A DNA stretch of 64,000 nucleotides from Thiobacillus denitrificans (GCA_002403375.1 DHHQ01000025.1:1-64000), one strand, 5' to 3'; counted from the first letter of the stretch, positions 41,376-51,636 are shown. Notes: generated by a model from the letters alone, not told the origin. A program made the numbers and translations.

Positions 41376-42985
41376 TATGGATTCCGAATCTCGGAACCCT
41401 TGCGCAGGTAGAACCACCAGTTCAGCAGCAGGCACACGGCGTAGAAGACGGCGAAGCCGTACATCGCGTATTCGGGGGTGCCGGCCTTGATCTGGTTCTT
41501 GATCACCTCGGGGGCGATGAAGGACCCGTAGGCGGCGACCGCCGAGGTCCAGCCGAGCACCGGGCCGGCCTGCGCACGGTCGAAGATCACGCCGACGGTG
41601 CGGAAGGTCGAGCCGTTGCCGATGCCGGTGGCGGCGAACAGCACCACGAACACGATCAGGAACTGGGTGAAGTAGATCTCCGGGGTGGCCGACTGGTAGG
41701 CCTGCATCAGGATCCAGCCGGCGTAGACCGACGCGGCGACCATCACCGCCGAGATCACCTGGGTGACGATCGAGCCGCCGACCTTGTCGGAGATCCAGCC
41801 GCCCACCGGGCGGATCAGCGCGCCGACGAAGGGGCCGATCCAGGCGTATTGCAGCGCGGACGGCGCGTTCGGGTTCTTGGCGTGCACCCAGGTGCCGGTC
41901 GCGGCGTCGAGCACGTGGGTGTCGCCGAAGATGACCGTGATCGACAGCGGCAGCGCCATCGAGAAGCCGATGAAGGAACCGAAGGTGACCAGGTAGAGCG
42001 CGGTCATCGACCAGGTGTGCTTGTTCCTGAAGATGGCGAACTGCTTGCCGATGTTCTCCTTCATCGGGCCGAAGGCGGCGAGCTTCAGGATCAGCAGCGT
42101 CGCCACGATGATGAGCGGCATCGCCACCCACATGTTGAGCAGGCCGAGCCCGGTGGGCGCGGGGAGGTAGAGATAGAGGCCGGCGATGGCGGGGATGAAG
42201 GCCAGCGTGTAGAGCCAGGTCACCTTGATGAAGGCGGCCAGGGTATGGCCGGCATCAGCCGAGACCGGCAGCAGGTTGTTCATGCCGAACCAGGCGATGG
42301 CACCGAGCGGCACCAGCGACAGCACCCAGGCGAAGCCGGCGTTCTGGATGAAGGTCTCGGTGCCGGCGGCGATCTTGCCGAAGATCCAGCCGCTGTCCTT
42401 CACCAGCGTCATCGAGTCGCCGCCGAGCGCGCCGAACACGCTCACCGTCATCACCAGCGGGATGAGGATCTGCATGGTGGTGACGCCGAAGTTGCCCAGC
42501 CCCGCGTTGATGCCGAGCGCGGTGCCCTGCAGCCGCTTGGGGAAGAAGGTGCTGATGTTGGACATCGAGCTGGCGAAGTTGCCGCCGCCGACGCCCGACC
42601 ACAGCGCCATCAGCTGGAAGGTCCACAGCGGCCAGTCGGGATGCTGCAGCACGATGCCGGTGCCGATGGCGGGAGCGAGCAGCATCGAGGTGGTGAGGAA
42701 GATGACGTTGCGGCCGCCGGCGAGGCGGATGAAGAAGGAGGAGGGGATGCGCATGGTCGCGCCGGCGAGGCCCGAGATCGCCGTCAGCGTGAACAGCTCG
42801 TCCTTCGTGAAGGGGAAGCCCAGGTTGGACATCTGCACGGTGATGATTCCCCACATCAGCCACACGGCGAAGCCGCACAGCAGCGCCGGCACCGAGATCC
42901 ACAGGTTTCGGTAGGCGATCCTCTTGCCGGTCGTCTCCCAGAACGTCGGGTCTTCCGGGTTCCATTCCTTGATGTTGGTGGACAT
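41375..42985 (-). CDS. narK2: Nitrate/nitrite MFS transporter, NarK2 type
   Basis: 536 residues, 12-14 helices. It opens KEWNPEDPTFWETTGKRIAYRNL. The signature nitrate signature motifs are GGGNFASSMSNISTFFPKRLQG (split across the loop) and the later GNGSTFRTVGVIF. R-rich nitrate-binding positions are in helix 2 (TMRIPSSFFIRLAGG) and helix 8 (GALIRPVGGWISDKVGG). NarK2-type proteins exchange nitrate for nitrite. It lies 58 bases after narK1 and precedes narG, the usual narK1-narK2-narGHJI order in betaproteobacterial denitrifiers. Its stop lies in a repeat. Confidence 0.93.
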   Translation of the reverse strand: MSTNIKEWNPEDPTFWETTGKRIAYRNLWISVPALLCGFAVWLMWGIITVQMSNLGFPFTKDELFTLTAISGLAGATMRIPSSFFIRLAGGRNVIFLTTSMLLAPAIGTGIVLQHPDWPLWTFQLMALWSGVGGGNFASSMSNISTFFPKRLQGTALGINAGLGNFGVTTMQILIPLVMTVSVFGALGGDSMTLVKDSGWIFGKIAAGTETFIQNAGFAWVLSLVPLGAIAWFGMNNLLPVSADAGHTLAAFIKVTWLYTLAFIPAIAGLYLYLPAPTGLGLLNMWVAMPLIIVATLLILKLAAFGPMKENIGKQFAIFRNKHTWSMTALYLVTFGSFIGFSMALPLSITVIFGDTHVLDAATGTWVHAKNPNAPSALQYAWIGPFVGALIRPVGGWISDKVGGSIVTQVISAVMVAASVYAGWILMQAYQSATPEIYFTQFLIVFVVLFAATGIGNGSTFRTVGVIFDRAQAGPVLGWTSAVAAYGSFIAPEVIKNQIKAGTPEYAMYGFAVFYAVCLLLNWWFYLRKGSEIRNP

Positions 42986-43043
42986 CGTGGTTTCCTTTTC
43001 CAGGTTGACTGCCGGACCGTGCGACGCGCGGCCCGTGATTTCG

Positions 43044-44309
43044 CTACTCCATCGGGTCCCCGGCCGGCACCCGCTTCAGCAGGCGGGCCTTGTCCATCGG
43101 CCGCACTTCCGTCCAGTACATCCACATCAGCGACACCCACACCACGCCGAACATCAGCATGAAGGCCGAGGAGCGGATGCCGGTGAGGTCGACCAGCGCG
43201 CCGAACATGATCGGCATCAGGAAGCCGCCGAGGCCGCCGGCCAGCCCGACCACGCCGGAGACCACGCCGATGTTGTCGGGGTAATCGTCGGAGATGTACT
43301 TGAAGACCGAGGCCTTGCCGAGGGCGAACACCACGCCGAGGGTGAACAGGATGATGGTGAACAGCGTCGGGCTCAGGCCGAAGTGGAAGGTCACCGGGCC
43401 GTCGACGGTCTGGATGGTGATGTTGCTCTGCGGGTAGGACAGGAAGAACAGGCAGACCAGCGAGATCCACAGCACCCACCAGGTCATGGTGTGCGCGCCC
43501 AGCTTGTCGGAGAAATGCCCGCCGATCGCCCGCAGCAGGCCGCCGGGGATGCTGAACGCGGCGGCCAGCAGGGCGGCGGTCTTGAGGTCGAAGCCGTATT
43601 CGCTGACGTAGTACTTGGTCATCCACAGCGCCAGCGCGACGTAGCCGCCGAACACGATCGAGTAGTACTGGCTGTAGCGCCACACCTTCGGATCCTTGAA
43701 GGCGGCGAGCTGCTCGCGGATCGTGACGTGCTTGCCGACCTTGTGCGAGGGGTCGCTGTAGGTGAAGAACCAGAACACGATGGCGGTCACCAGCATCAGC
43801 ACCGCGTACACCTTGGGCACCATCGTCCAGCCGTAGCCGACGACGATGATGGGGGCGAGCAGCTTGGTGACCGCCGCGCCCGTGTTGCCGGCGCCGAAGA
43901 TGCCCATCGCCAGCCCCTGCCTTTCCTTGGGGAACCAGCGCGCGCAGTAGGCGATGCCGACGGTGAACGAGCCGCCCGCCATGCCGACGAACAGGCCGAC
44001 CACCAGGAAATGCCAGAACGCGGTCGCGTAGGAAATCAGCCAGATCGGAACGACCGTCGACAGCATCAGCACGAAGAACACGATGCGCCCGCCGAACTTG
44101 TCGGTCCACATCCCCAGCGGGACGCGGATCAGCGAACCGGTCAGCACCGGGGTGGCGACGAGGATGCCGAACTCGGTCTCGTTCAGGCCCAGCTGCTGCT
44201 TGATGGGAACGCCGATGACGGCGAACATCATCCAGATCATGAAGCAGACCGTGAACGCCAGCGTGCTCATGATGACGACCGACCATGCCTTGTATTGCTG
44301 GGTTGCCAT
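43044..44309 (-). CDS. narK1: Nitrate/proton MFS transporter, NarK1 type
   Basis: 421 residues, 12 helices. MATQQYKAWSVVIMSTLAFTVCF at the start, LIRVPLGMWTDKFGGR (helix 2 Arg), GMAGGSFTVGIAYCARWFPKERQGLAMG as nitrate signature 1 over the loop and GFLMPIMFGALVDLTG late. NarK1-type proteins are thought to take up nitrate with protons to start respiration. It is the first gene of the minus-strand nar operon; SD is GAGGTGAG. Its promoter region holds NarL-like heptamers and is shared with divergent narX. Confidence 0.93.
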   Translation of the reverse strand: MATQQYKAWSVVIMSTLAFTVCFMIWMMFAVIGVPIKQQLGLNETEFGILVATPVLTGSLIRVPLGMWTDKFGGRIVFFVLMLSTVVPIWLISYATAFWHFLVVGLFVGMAGGSFTVGIAYCARWFPKERQGLAMGIFGAGNTGAAVTKLLAPIIVVGYGWTMVPKVYAVLMLVTAIVFWFFTYSDPSHKVGKHVTIREQLAAFKDPKVWRYSQYYSIVFGGYVALALWMTKYYVSEYGFDLKTAALLAAAFSIPGGLLRAIGGHFSDKLGAHTMTWWVLWISLVCLFFLSYPQSNITIQTVDGPVTFHFGLSPTLFTIILFTLGVVFALGKASVFKYISDDYPDNIGVVSGVVGLAGGLGGFLMPIMFGALVDLTGIRSSAFMLMFGVVWVSLMWMYWTEVRPMDKARLLKRVPAGDPME

Positions 44310-44414
44310 GACTCACCTCGCAGCCTGAAGCTGGAATAAGAAGACCTCGATGTGCGTTTTACGCCACCGTCCGGGCGGTTTCCAGTGGCCGCGGCGCCCC
44401 GGGAAACGGTCGAC

Positions 44415-44515
44415 TACCTCCGAATAGGTATAGGAGGTATTTCGAAAAACGTTGTTTTGGAAAGGGTTTTCTGAAACGGGCGGCGGGACGGCGGGCCGGC
44501 GGGCAAGAAGAGGTA
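44415..44515. promoter_or_regulatory. Cluster of NarL-type heptamers in the narK1-narX divergent promoter
   Basis: NarL heptamers (TACYNMT type) are seen as TACCTAT (complement of 44424-44430) and TACCTCT (complement of 44509-44515), with near matches TACCTCC at 44415-44421 and as the complement of 44433-44439. They lie in the 285-base divergent gap, the expected target of NarL. No clear FNR palindrome was found in this gap. Confidence 0.45.
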
Positions 44516-44594
44516 TACCCTTTTATCCGCGAGGCCTGCCCTCCGGTGGTTTAATCTGGGCGCATGGAAACGAAGCCGATCGCATGGAGAAGAC

Positions 44595-46496
44595 GTGAGC
44601 CGCCTGGCGCTGGATAAGCTGCAGAATTCGCTGCTGGTGCGGCTGGGCGGGATGTTCGCCGCCATCACCGTGCTGGCGGTGGCGAGCATGTCGACCTCGT
44701 GGATGGTGGCGGAAACGACGCAGGGCAGCGGCAAGGCGATCAACATCGCCGGCAGCCTGCGCATGCAGAGCTGGCGCATGGCGTCGATCCACCAGCGGCT
44801 GCTGCAGGGCGGCGGCCCGGAACACCGGGCGCAGCTCGAGCAGGCGGTCGCCCGCTTCGAGAGCGACCTGGGCGCGGAGGCGATCCTGGCGGTCCTGCCG
44901 GACGACGAAACGACCCTGCTCAGGATGACCTACCAGCAGGTCGAGCGCAGCTGGCGCACCGCGATCAAGCCCGGCCTCACGCGCCTGCCGGCGGCCTCGC
45001 CCCCGCACCTTGCGGACACGGCCGTGCTCGACGAGATCCCCGCATTCGTCGCCCGCATCAACGACCTCGTCCAGCAGATCGAGGAGGCCACCGAGTCGAA
45101 GATCCTGGTGATGCGCGTGATCCTCGGCGCCGCCGTCATCGCCACGCTGCTCGTGGTGATCCTGTCGATCTACCTGGTCGCCAACATCCTGGTCCGTCCG
45201 CTGCGCGGCCTGCTGGGCCTCGCCGACCAGATCGGCCAGGGCAACCTGGCCGCACGCACCGACCTCAGCGGGGAGGACGAGATCGGCCGCCTCGGCCAGG
45301 CCTTCAACCACATGGCGGAGGATCTTTCCAAGCTGTACCAGAACCTCGAGGCGCGGGTCGAGGAAAAGACCGCCGAGCTCACCGTCGCCAACCGCTCGCT
45401 CGAGCTGCTCTACCACTCGATCGCCCGGCTCTACAACGGGCCGGTGGCGCCGGACACCTACGCGGTCCTGCTGAAGGACCTGGAGAACGTGCTCGGCGTG
45501 GGGCACGGGCTGGCGTGCCTGGTGGAGACCGGCGAATCGCGCGCGCGGGTGATCGCCAGCACGCTGCAGCCCGCACGCGGCGATCCCGACATGTGCGGGC
45601 TGATGAGCTGCGCCGAATGCCTCGCCCACCCGGCCCTGACCGTGCACGCCGTCGGCGACGGACGGCGGGTGCTGAGCCTGCCGCTGATGGACACCGAGCA
45701 GCGCTACGGCGTGCTGCAGCTCGAGATGCCGCCCGGCCGCGAGCTCGCGCCGTGGCAGACCCAGCTGCTGGAGGCGCTGTCGCGCCATATCGGCATCGCC
45801 ATCGGCACCGCGCGCCGCACCGAGCAGAGCCGGCGGCTGTCGCTGCTGGAGGAGCGCGCCGCGCTGGCGCGCGACCTGCACGACTCGCTGGCGCAGGCGC
45901 TCGCCTACATGAAGATCCAGGTCAGCCGCCTGAAGCCGCTGGTCGAGCGTTCGGGCGCCGGCGCCGACGCGCTCGAGGTGCTGGCCGAGCTGCGCGAGGG
46001 CCTCAACAGCGCCTACCGCCAGCTGCGCGAGCTGCTCACCACGTTCCGCCTGCGCATCGAGGGCGAGGGGCTGGCCGCCGCGCTCAGGACCACGGTGGAC
46101 GAGTTCTCGGCCCGCGGCGGCATCCCGGTCGGGCTCGACGTCCATCTCGCCGGCTGCACGCTCAGCCCCAACGAGGAGATCCACGCCCTGCAGATCGTGC
46201 GCGAGGCGCTGTCCAACGTGCTCAACCACGCCCGCGCGGGCCGGGCCGAAGTGAAGGTCGCGTGCAACAGCGACGGCTCGGTGTCGGCCACCGTGACCGA
46301 CGACGGCGTCGGCATCCATCAGGCGGCCGGCGCGCACCATTACGGCATGACCATCATGGAGGAGCGGGCGAAGCACCTGGGCGGGCGGCTCACCGTGGAA
46401 ACCCTGCCCACGCTCGGCACCCGCGTCACGCTACACTTCACGCCGGCGAGCCGGCGCGACGCCAGCATTCCCATTCACCCCGTTCTCCCGCACTGA
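44595..46496 (+). CDS. narX: Nitrate/nitrite sensor histidine kinase NarX
   Basis: 633 residues. Two helices (about 15-35 and 170-195) flank a periplasmic four-helix sensor whose P-box reads INIAGSLRMQSWRMASIHQR (about 51-70). HAMP (about 196-250), a central Cys-containing module (DMCGLMSCAECLAHPAL) and a HisKA_3/HATPase_c transmitter follow, with phospho-acceptor H429 in ARDLHDSLAQALAY and ATP-binding NVLNHARAGRAEV and DDGVGI. Nitrate binding at the P-box controls phosphorylation of NarL. GTG start; SD GGAGAAG. Divergent from narK1. Confidence 0.94.
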   Translation: MSRLALDKLQNSLLVRLGGMFAAITVLAVASMSTSWMVAETTQGSGKAINIAGSLRMQSWRMASIHQRLLQGGGPEHRAQLEQAVARFESDLGAEAILAVLPDDETTLLRMTYQQVERSWRTAIKPGLTRLPAASPPHLADTAVLDEIPAFVARINDLVQQIEEATESKILVMRVILGAAVIATLLVVILSIYLVANILVRPLRGLLGLADQIGQGNLAARTDLSGEDEIGRLGQAFNHMAEDLSKLYQNLEARVEEKTAELTVANRSLELLYHSIARLYNGPVAPDTYAVLLKDLENVLGVGHGLACLVETGESRARVIASTLQPARGDPDMCGLMSCAECLAHPALTVHAVGDGRRVLSLPLMDTEQRYGVLQLEMPPGRELAPWQTQLLEALSRHIGIAIGTARRTEQSRRLSLLEERAALARDLHDSLAQALAYMKIQVSRLKPLVERSGAGADALEVLAELREGLNSAYRQLRELLTTFRLRIEGEGLAAALRTTVDEFSARGGIPVGLDVHLAGCTLSPNEEIHALQIVREALSNVLNHARAGRAEVKVACNSDGSVSATVTDDGVGIHQAAGAHHYGMTIMEERAKHLGGRLTVETLPTLGTRVTLHFTPASRRDASIPIHPVLPH

Positions 46497-46502
46497 GCCC
46501 TC

Positions 46503-47159
46503 ATGCCTACGGAACCCCAGAGCCTCCTCATCGTCGACGACCACCCGCTGTTCCGCAAGGGCGTGATCCAGCTCATCCAGGCGGCGCCGGAGTTCCGCTT
46601 CGTCGGCGAGGCGGCGAGCGGCAAGGAGGGCCTGGCGCTGGCCCGCCGGCTGGAGCCGGACATGATCCTGCTCGACCTCAACATGAAGGACATGAGCGGC
46701 GTCGAGGTCCTGAAGACGCTCAAGGACGAGGGCCTCGACGCGCGCATCATCATGCTGACCGTGTCCGACCAGGCCGAGGACCTGATGGCCGCGCTGCAGG
46801 CCGGCGCCGACGGCTACCTGCTGAAGGACATGGAGCCCGAGGACCTGATGCAGCAGCTGGCCGAGGCGGCGCGCGGCAAGATCACCATCAGCGAGCGGCT
46901 GACCCAGCTGCTGGTGACCTCGCTGCGCGAGAAGAGCCGTCCGGCCCATCCTGCCGAGGCGGCGCTCACCGAGCAGGAGAACCGCATCCTCGAACAGCTC
47001 ATCGAAGGCAAGAGCAACAAGCTGATCGCGCGCGACCTCGGCATCGCCGAAGGCACGGTCAAGGTCCACGTCAAGCATGTGCTGAAGAAGCTCAACCTGC
47101 GTTCGCGCGTCGAGGCGGCGGTGTGGGCCGACCGCTGCCGGCGCCAGGCCAAGTCGTGA
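46503..47159 (+). CDS. narL: Nitrate/nitrite response regulator NarL
   Basis: 218 residues. The receiver domain has the acidic pocket D12-D13 (IVDDHP), phosphorylation site D58 (MILLDLNMKDMSG) and the switch T in IIMLTVSDQ. The C-terminal LuxR-type HTH (about 150-210) is LTEQENRILEQLIEGKSNKL, IARDLGIAEGTVKVHVKHVL. The start lies seven bases after the narX stop, as a two-gene operon. It would bind the heptamers in the narK1-narX gap. Confidence 0.95.
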   Translation: MPTEPQSLLIVDDHPLFRKGVIQLIQAAPEFRFVGEAASGKEGLALARRLEPDMILLDLNMKDMSGVEVLKTLKDEGLDARIIMLTVSDQAEDLMAALQAGADGYLLKDMEPEDLMQQLAEAARGKITISERLTQLLVTSLREKSRPAHPAEAALTEQENRILEQLIEGKSNKLIARDLGIAEGTVKVHVKHVLKKLNLRSRVEAAVWADRCRRQAKS

Positions 47160-47222
47160 GGGGAACGCGATCTTCAGCGAGTCGGCTACCCTTGAAGCGT
47201 CACCAAACCAAAGGAGCGTGTC

Positions 47223-47672
47223 ATGCCGGTGGGAGAAATCTGCAGCAGGGAAGTGGTCATCGCGGAGCGGGGGCTCTCGGTCGTCGAGGGCGCGAGACTG
47301 ATGCGCACGCACCACGTCGGTGATCTCGTCGTGGTCGAAGCGCAGGGCGGCCGCACGGTGCCGGTCGGCATCGTCACCGACCGCGACGTCGTCGTCGAGG
47401 TCGTCGCCGCCGGGGTGAACCCGGAGGCGCTCACGGTCGGCGACATCATGGCGGCCGGGGTCGCCACGGTGCGCGAGAGCGAAGGCCTGTACGAGACGCT
47501 GCGCTACATGCGCGACAAGGGCGTGCGGCGCATGCCGGTGGTCGACCGCGAAGGCGCGCTCGTCGGCATCCTCACCCTCGACGACCTGCTCGGCCTGCTC
47601 GCGGAGGAGATGACCGAGCTCGCGAAGCTGGTGTCGCACGAGCGGCAGCGCGAAGCGGCGGCACGGACCTGA
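47223..47672 (+). CDS. Tandem CBS-domain protein
   Basis: 149 residues forming two CBS motifs: VGEICSREVVIAERGLSVVE to GIVTDRDVVVEV (1-70), and TVGDIMAAGVATVRESEGLY to LVGILTLDDLLGLLAEEM (about 75-135). Stand-alone CBS pairs bind adenine nucleotides and act as energy sensors. AAAGGAG precedes the ATG. It follows narL by 63 bases, same strand, and precedes the acetate kinase/phosphoketolase genes. Target is unknown. Confidence 0.9.
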   Translation: MPVGEICSREVVIAERGLSVVEGARLMRTHHVGDLVVVEAQGGRTVPVGIVTDRDVVVEVVAAGVNPEALTVGDIMAAGVATVRESEGLYETLRYMRDKGVRRMPVVDREGALVGILTLDDLLGLLAEEMTELAKLVSHERQREAAART

Positions 47673-47932
47673 GCGCCTTCCGGTCGGGGTAGGCAGGGCC
47701 TTCCCGGACTGCAACCGGCCCGAGGCGGACAGCCGAGGCTCGAGTCGAGGGGCGCGCGCCATCGCGCGTCCTGTTCGCATGAGTCGTCGGCGCGAGGAAA
47801 CCCCGGGGTGACGCCCGGACCTCGCGCCAGCCGATCACCCAGGGCGTGCCGCTGCCGCCCGCAACATCCCGGCCATGTTCGGCGCGTACCCTGTAGCGAC
47901 GACGCACGCCTTCCCCCCCGGCCAGGAGCCCC

Positions 47933-49114
47933 ATGGACATCGCCCTGCTTACCCTCAACGCCGGTTCCTCCAGCCTGAAGTTCGCCGTCTACCCTGCGGA
48001 CGCGGCGCCGACGCGCGATGCCGCGTATCGCGGCAGCGTCGAGGCGATCGGCGGGCAGGCGCGCTTCCGGGTGACCGCATCCGCCGATGCGGGCGGCCGG
48101 GCCGATCAGGCGGTGGCGGCACCCAGCCACGAAGCGGCGCTGCAGTGGGTGCTCGACTGGCTGGCGGCGCGGCACCCGGGACTGAACCTGCGCGCGGTCG
48201 GCCACCGGGTGGTCCACGGCGGCGCCGACTACCGCCATCCGGTGCGCGTCGACGACGGCGTGCTGGCGGCGCTCGAGCGCCTGGTGCCGTTGAGCCCGCT
48301 GCATCAGCCGCACAACCTGGCGGGGATCCGCGCGCTGGCGCGGCTGCGCCCGGGGGTGCCGCAGGTCGCCTGCTTCGACACCGCCTTCCACCACACCCTG
48401 CCGCCGCTGGCGCGGAACTTCGCCCTGCCGCGCGAGATGAGCGCGCAGGGCATCCGCCGCTACGGCTTCCACGGCCTGTCGTACGAATACGTCGCCAGTG
48501 TCCTGCCGGACCACCTGGGGAGCGCGGCGGAGGGCAGGGTGGTGGTCGCGCACCTGGGCCATGGCGCCAGCCTGTGCGCCCTGCGGCAGCGGCGCAGCGT
48601 GGAGACCTCGATGAGCTTCACCCCGCTCGACGGCATCCCCATGGGCAGCCGCTGCGGCGCCCTCGATCCCGGGGTGCTGCTCTACCTGATGCGCGAGCAG
48701 GGGATGCGCCCGGACCAGCTCGACGACCTGCTGCACCATCGTTGCGGCCTGCTCGGCGTGTCGGGCATCAGCGGCGACGTGCGGACCCTGCTGGCGAGCG
48801 ACGACCCGCGCGCCGCCGAGGCGCTCGAGCTGTTCGCCTACCGCACCGCCCAGGCGATCGCCGCACATGCCGCCGCGCTCGAAGGCCTCGACGCGCTGGT
48901 GTTCACCGCCGGCGTCGGCGAGCACGCCGCGCCGGTGCGCGCCGCGATCTGCCGGCGGCTGGCCTGGCTCGGGCTCGCGCTCGACGAGACCGCCAACCGC
49001 GGCCACGCCGCGCGCATCAGCTCGGCGGACAGCCGCGTGTCGGCCTGGGTCGTCCCGACCAACGAGGAATACATGATCGCCCGCCACGCCTGGGCGCTGA
49101 CTGCGGTCGCCTGA
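47933..49114 (+). CDS. ackA: Acetate kinase
   Basis: 393 residues. The N-terminal LTLNAGSSSLKFAVY is the phosphate-binding signature. VGHRVVHGG, FDTAFHHTLP (catalytic His/Asp region), YGFHGLSYEYV (the second acetokinase signature), HLGHGASLCAL and FTAGVGEHAAPVR follow in order. It makes ATP from acetyl phosphate and ADP. The phosphoketolase gene directly downstream produces acetyl phosphate, so the two form an energy-yielding pair. Confidence 0.96.
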   Translation: MDIALLTLNAGSSSLKFAVYPADAAPTRDAAYRGSVEAIGGQARFRVTASADAGGRADQAVAAPSHEAALQWVLDWLAARHPGLNLRAVGHRVVHGGADYRHPVRVDDGVLAALERLVPLSPLHQPHNLAGIRALARLRPGVPQVACFDTAFHHTLPPLARNFALPREMSAQGIRRYGFHGLSYEYVASVLPDHLGSAAEGRVVVAHLGHGASLCALRQRRSVETSMSFTPLDGIPMGSRCGALDPGVLLYLMREQGMRPDQLDDLLHHRCGLLGVSGISGDVRTLLASDDPRAAEALELFAYRTAQAIAAHAAALEGLDALVFTAGVGEHAAPVRAAICRRLAWLGLALDETANRGHAARISSADSRVSAWVVPTNEEYMIARHAWALTAVA

Positions 49115-49229
49115 CCCGGAACTGCAGCCGGCCGCGCCGGTCGGCTCAGGAGCGGTCCTGCAACATCACACTGCAAACTTGTTTTTTCATACTGGCGTTT
49201 CCGCGCGCCGCACACCGGAAGGAATCCGC

Positions 49230-51611
49230 ATGAACGCTCCCGCACCGCAATCCACGCCCCTCGACGCCGAGGCGCTGCAGAAGCTCGACGCCTACTGGCG
49301 CGCGTGCAACTACCTCGCCGCCGGCATGATCTACCTGCGTGACAACCCGCTGCTGCGCGAGCCGCTCAAGCCCGAGCACATCAAGGAGCGCCTGCTCGGC
49401 CACTGGGGCGCGAGCCCCGGCCTGAGCTTCGCCTGGGTGCATCTGAACCGCCTGATCCTGAAATACGACCTCGACGCGCTCTTCCTCGCCGGCCCCGGCC
49501 ACGGCGCGCCCGGTGTGCTCGCCCCGGCCTACCTCGAGGGCACCTACAGCGAGGTCTATCCCAACAAGAGCGAGGACGAGGCCGGGCTGCGCCAGTTCTT
49601 CAAGTCCTTCTCCTTTCCCGGCGGCATCGGCAGCCACTGCACGCCGGAGACGCCGGGATCGATCCACGAGGGTGGCGAGCTCGGTTACAGCGTCTCGCAC
49701 GCCTTCGGCGCGGCGTTCGACAATCCCGACCTGCTGGTCGCGGTGATGGTGGGCGACGGCGAGGCCGAGACCGGCCCGCTCGCCACCGCGTGGCACTCCA
49801 ACAAATTCCTCAATCCGATCCGCGACGGCGCGGTGCTGCCGATCCTGCATCTCAACGGCTACAAGATCCACAACCCGACCGTGCTCGCGCGCATCTCGCA
49901 CGAGGAGCTCGAAAACCTGTTCAAGGGCTACGGCTGGACGCCGCATTTCGTCGAGGGCGACGACCCGATGACCATGCACGCGCAGATGGCGGCGACGCTG
50001 GAGCAGTGCGTGCAGGAGATCCGCCGCATCCAGGACGCGGCGCGGGCAAGCGGCGTGCCCGGGCGGCCGCGCTGGCCGATGATCGTGCTGCGCTCGCCCA
50101 AGGGCTGGACGGGGCCGGCCGAGGTCGACGGCAAGAAGGTCGAGGGTTTCTGGCGCGCGCACCAGGTGCCGCTGGCCGGCGTGCGTGACAACCCGGCGCA
50201 CTTGCAGCAGCTGGAAGCCTGGCTGCGCAGCTATCGCCCGGAGGACTTGTTCGACGAGAGCGGGCGGCTGCAGCCGCAGTTGAAGGCGCTGGCGCCCACC
50301 GGAAACCGCCGCCTGAGCGCCAACCCGCGCGCCAACGGGGGGCTGCTGCGGCGCGCGCTGCGTATGCCCGATTTCCGCGACTACGCGGCCCAGCTTCCCG
50401 GCCCCGGCAAGACCCGCGCCGAGAACACGCGCCCGCTGGGCCGCCTGCTGCGCGACGTGATGGCGAAGAACATGGACAACTTCCGCGTCTTCGGCCCCGA
50501 CGAGAACGCGTCGAACAAGCTCGACGCGCTCTACGAGGTGACGAAGAAGACCTGGCTCGCCGACATCCTGCCGGAAGACGCCGGCGGCAGCGAGCTCGCG
50601 CCCGACGGCCGGGTGATGGAAATGCTCTCCGAGCACACCATCGAAGGCTGGCTCGAGGGCTACCTGCTCACCGGCCGCCACGGTTTCCTGTCCAGCTACG
50701 AGGCCTTCGTGCACGTGATCGACTCGATGTTCAACCAGCACGCCAAGTGGCTGGCGATGTCGAAGGAGGTGCCGTGGCGCGCGCCGGTGGCCTCGCTCAA
50801 TCTCCTCATCACCTCGACAGTCTGGCGCCAGGACCACAACGGCTTCACCCACCAGGATCCCGGTTTCCTCGATGTGGTGGTGAACAAGAGCCCGGCGGTG
50901 ACGCGCATCTACCTGCCGCCCGACGTCAACACGCTGCTTGCCACCGCCGCCAAGTGCCTGGAGAGCACTGACCTCGTCAACGTCATCGTGTGCGACAAGC
51001 AGAGCCACCTGCAGTACCTCGACATGGACGCGGCGATCAAGCACTGCACCAAGGGCATCGGCATCTGGGAATGGGCAAGCAACGACGCCGGCTCGGAGCC
51101 CGACGTGGTGATGGCCTGCGCCGGCGACATTCCGACCAAGGAGGCGCTGGCGGCCACCGTGCTGCTGCGCGAGCACTTCCCGGACCTCAAGGTGCGCTTC
51201 ATCAACGTGGTGAACCTGTACAAGCTGGTGCCGCCGAGCGAGCATCCGCACGGCCTGCCGGACCGCGACTTCGACAGCCTGTTCACCCGCGACAAGCCGG
51301 TGATCTTCAACTTCCACGGCTACCCGTGGCTGATCCACCGCATGGCCTACCGCCGCACCAACCACGCCCACCTGCACGTGCGCGGCTACAAGGAGAAGGG
51401 CAGCATCAACACGCCGCTGGAACTGGCGATCGAGAACGAGATCGACCGCTTCAGCCTTGCCATCGACGTGATCAACCGCGTGCCCGCGCTGCTCGTGGCC
51501 GGCGCCCACGTGAAGGAAAAGCTGCGCGACATGCAGATCGAGTGCCGCGACTACGCCCACGAGCACGGCGTAGACCTGCCCGAGGCGGATGCCTGGGTGT
51601 GGCCGTATTGA
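49230..51611 (+). CDS. xfp: Xylulose-5-P/fructose-6-P phosphoketolase
   Basis: 793 residues, full length. Recognisable blocks: YWRACNYLAAGMIYLRDNPLL near residue 20, HWGASPGLSF, GPGHGAPG, SHCTPETPGSIHEGGELGYS, GDGEAETGPLATAW (thiamine-PP site), and the C-terminal FNFHGYPWLIHRMAYRR. It cleaves xylulose-5-P or fructose-6-P with phosphate to acetyl phosphate plus a sugar phosphate. With ackA and glycogen phosphorylase around it, this gives a glycogen-to-acetate fermentation route. I chose the ATG of MNAPAPQS with AAGGAA upstream. Confidence 0.96.
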   Translation: MNAPAPQSTPLDAEALQKLDAYWRACNYLAAGMIYLRDNPLLREPLKPEHIKERLLGHWGASPGLSFAWVHLNRLILKYDLDALFLAGPGHGAPGVLAPAYLEGTYSEVYPNKSEDEAGLRQFFKSFSFPGGIGSHCTPETPGSIHEGGELGYSVSHAFGAAFDNPDLLVAVMVGDGEAETGPLATAWHSNKFLNPIRDGAVLPILHLNGYKIHNPTVLARISHEELENLFKGYGWTPHFVEGDDPMTMHAQMAATLEQCVQEIRRIQDAARASGVPGRPRWPMIVLRSPKGWTGPAEVDGKKVEGFWRAHQVPLAGVRDNPAHLQQLEAWLRSYRPEDLFDESGRLQPQLKALAPTGNRRLSANPRANGGLLRRALRMPDFRDYAAQLPGPGKTRAENTRPLGRLLRDVMAKNMDNFRVFGPDENASNKLDALYEVTKKTWLADILPEDAGGSELAPDGRVMEMLSEHTIEGWLEGYLLTGRHGFLSSYEAFVHVIDSMFNQHAKWLAMSKEVPWRAPVASLNLLITSTVWRQDHNGFTHQDPGFLDVVVNKSPAVTRIYLPPDVNTLLATAAKCLESTDLVNVIVCDKQSHLQYLDMDAAIKHCTKGIGIWEWASNDAGSEPDVVMACAGDIPTKEALAATVLLREHFPDLKVRFINVVNLYKLVPPSEHPHGLPDRDFDSLFTRDKPVIFNFHGYPWLIHRMAYRRTNHAHLHVRGYKEKGSINTPLELAIENEIDRFSLAIDVINRVPALLVAGAHVKEKLRDMQIECRDYAHEHGVDLPEADAWVWPY

Positions 51612-51636
51612 GCCGGGCGGCTGACCGGTAGCCCCC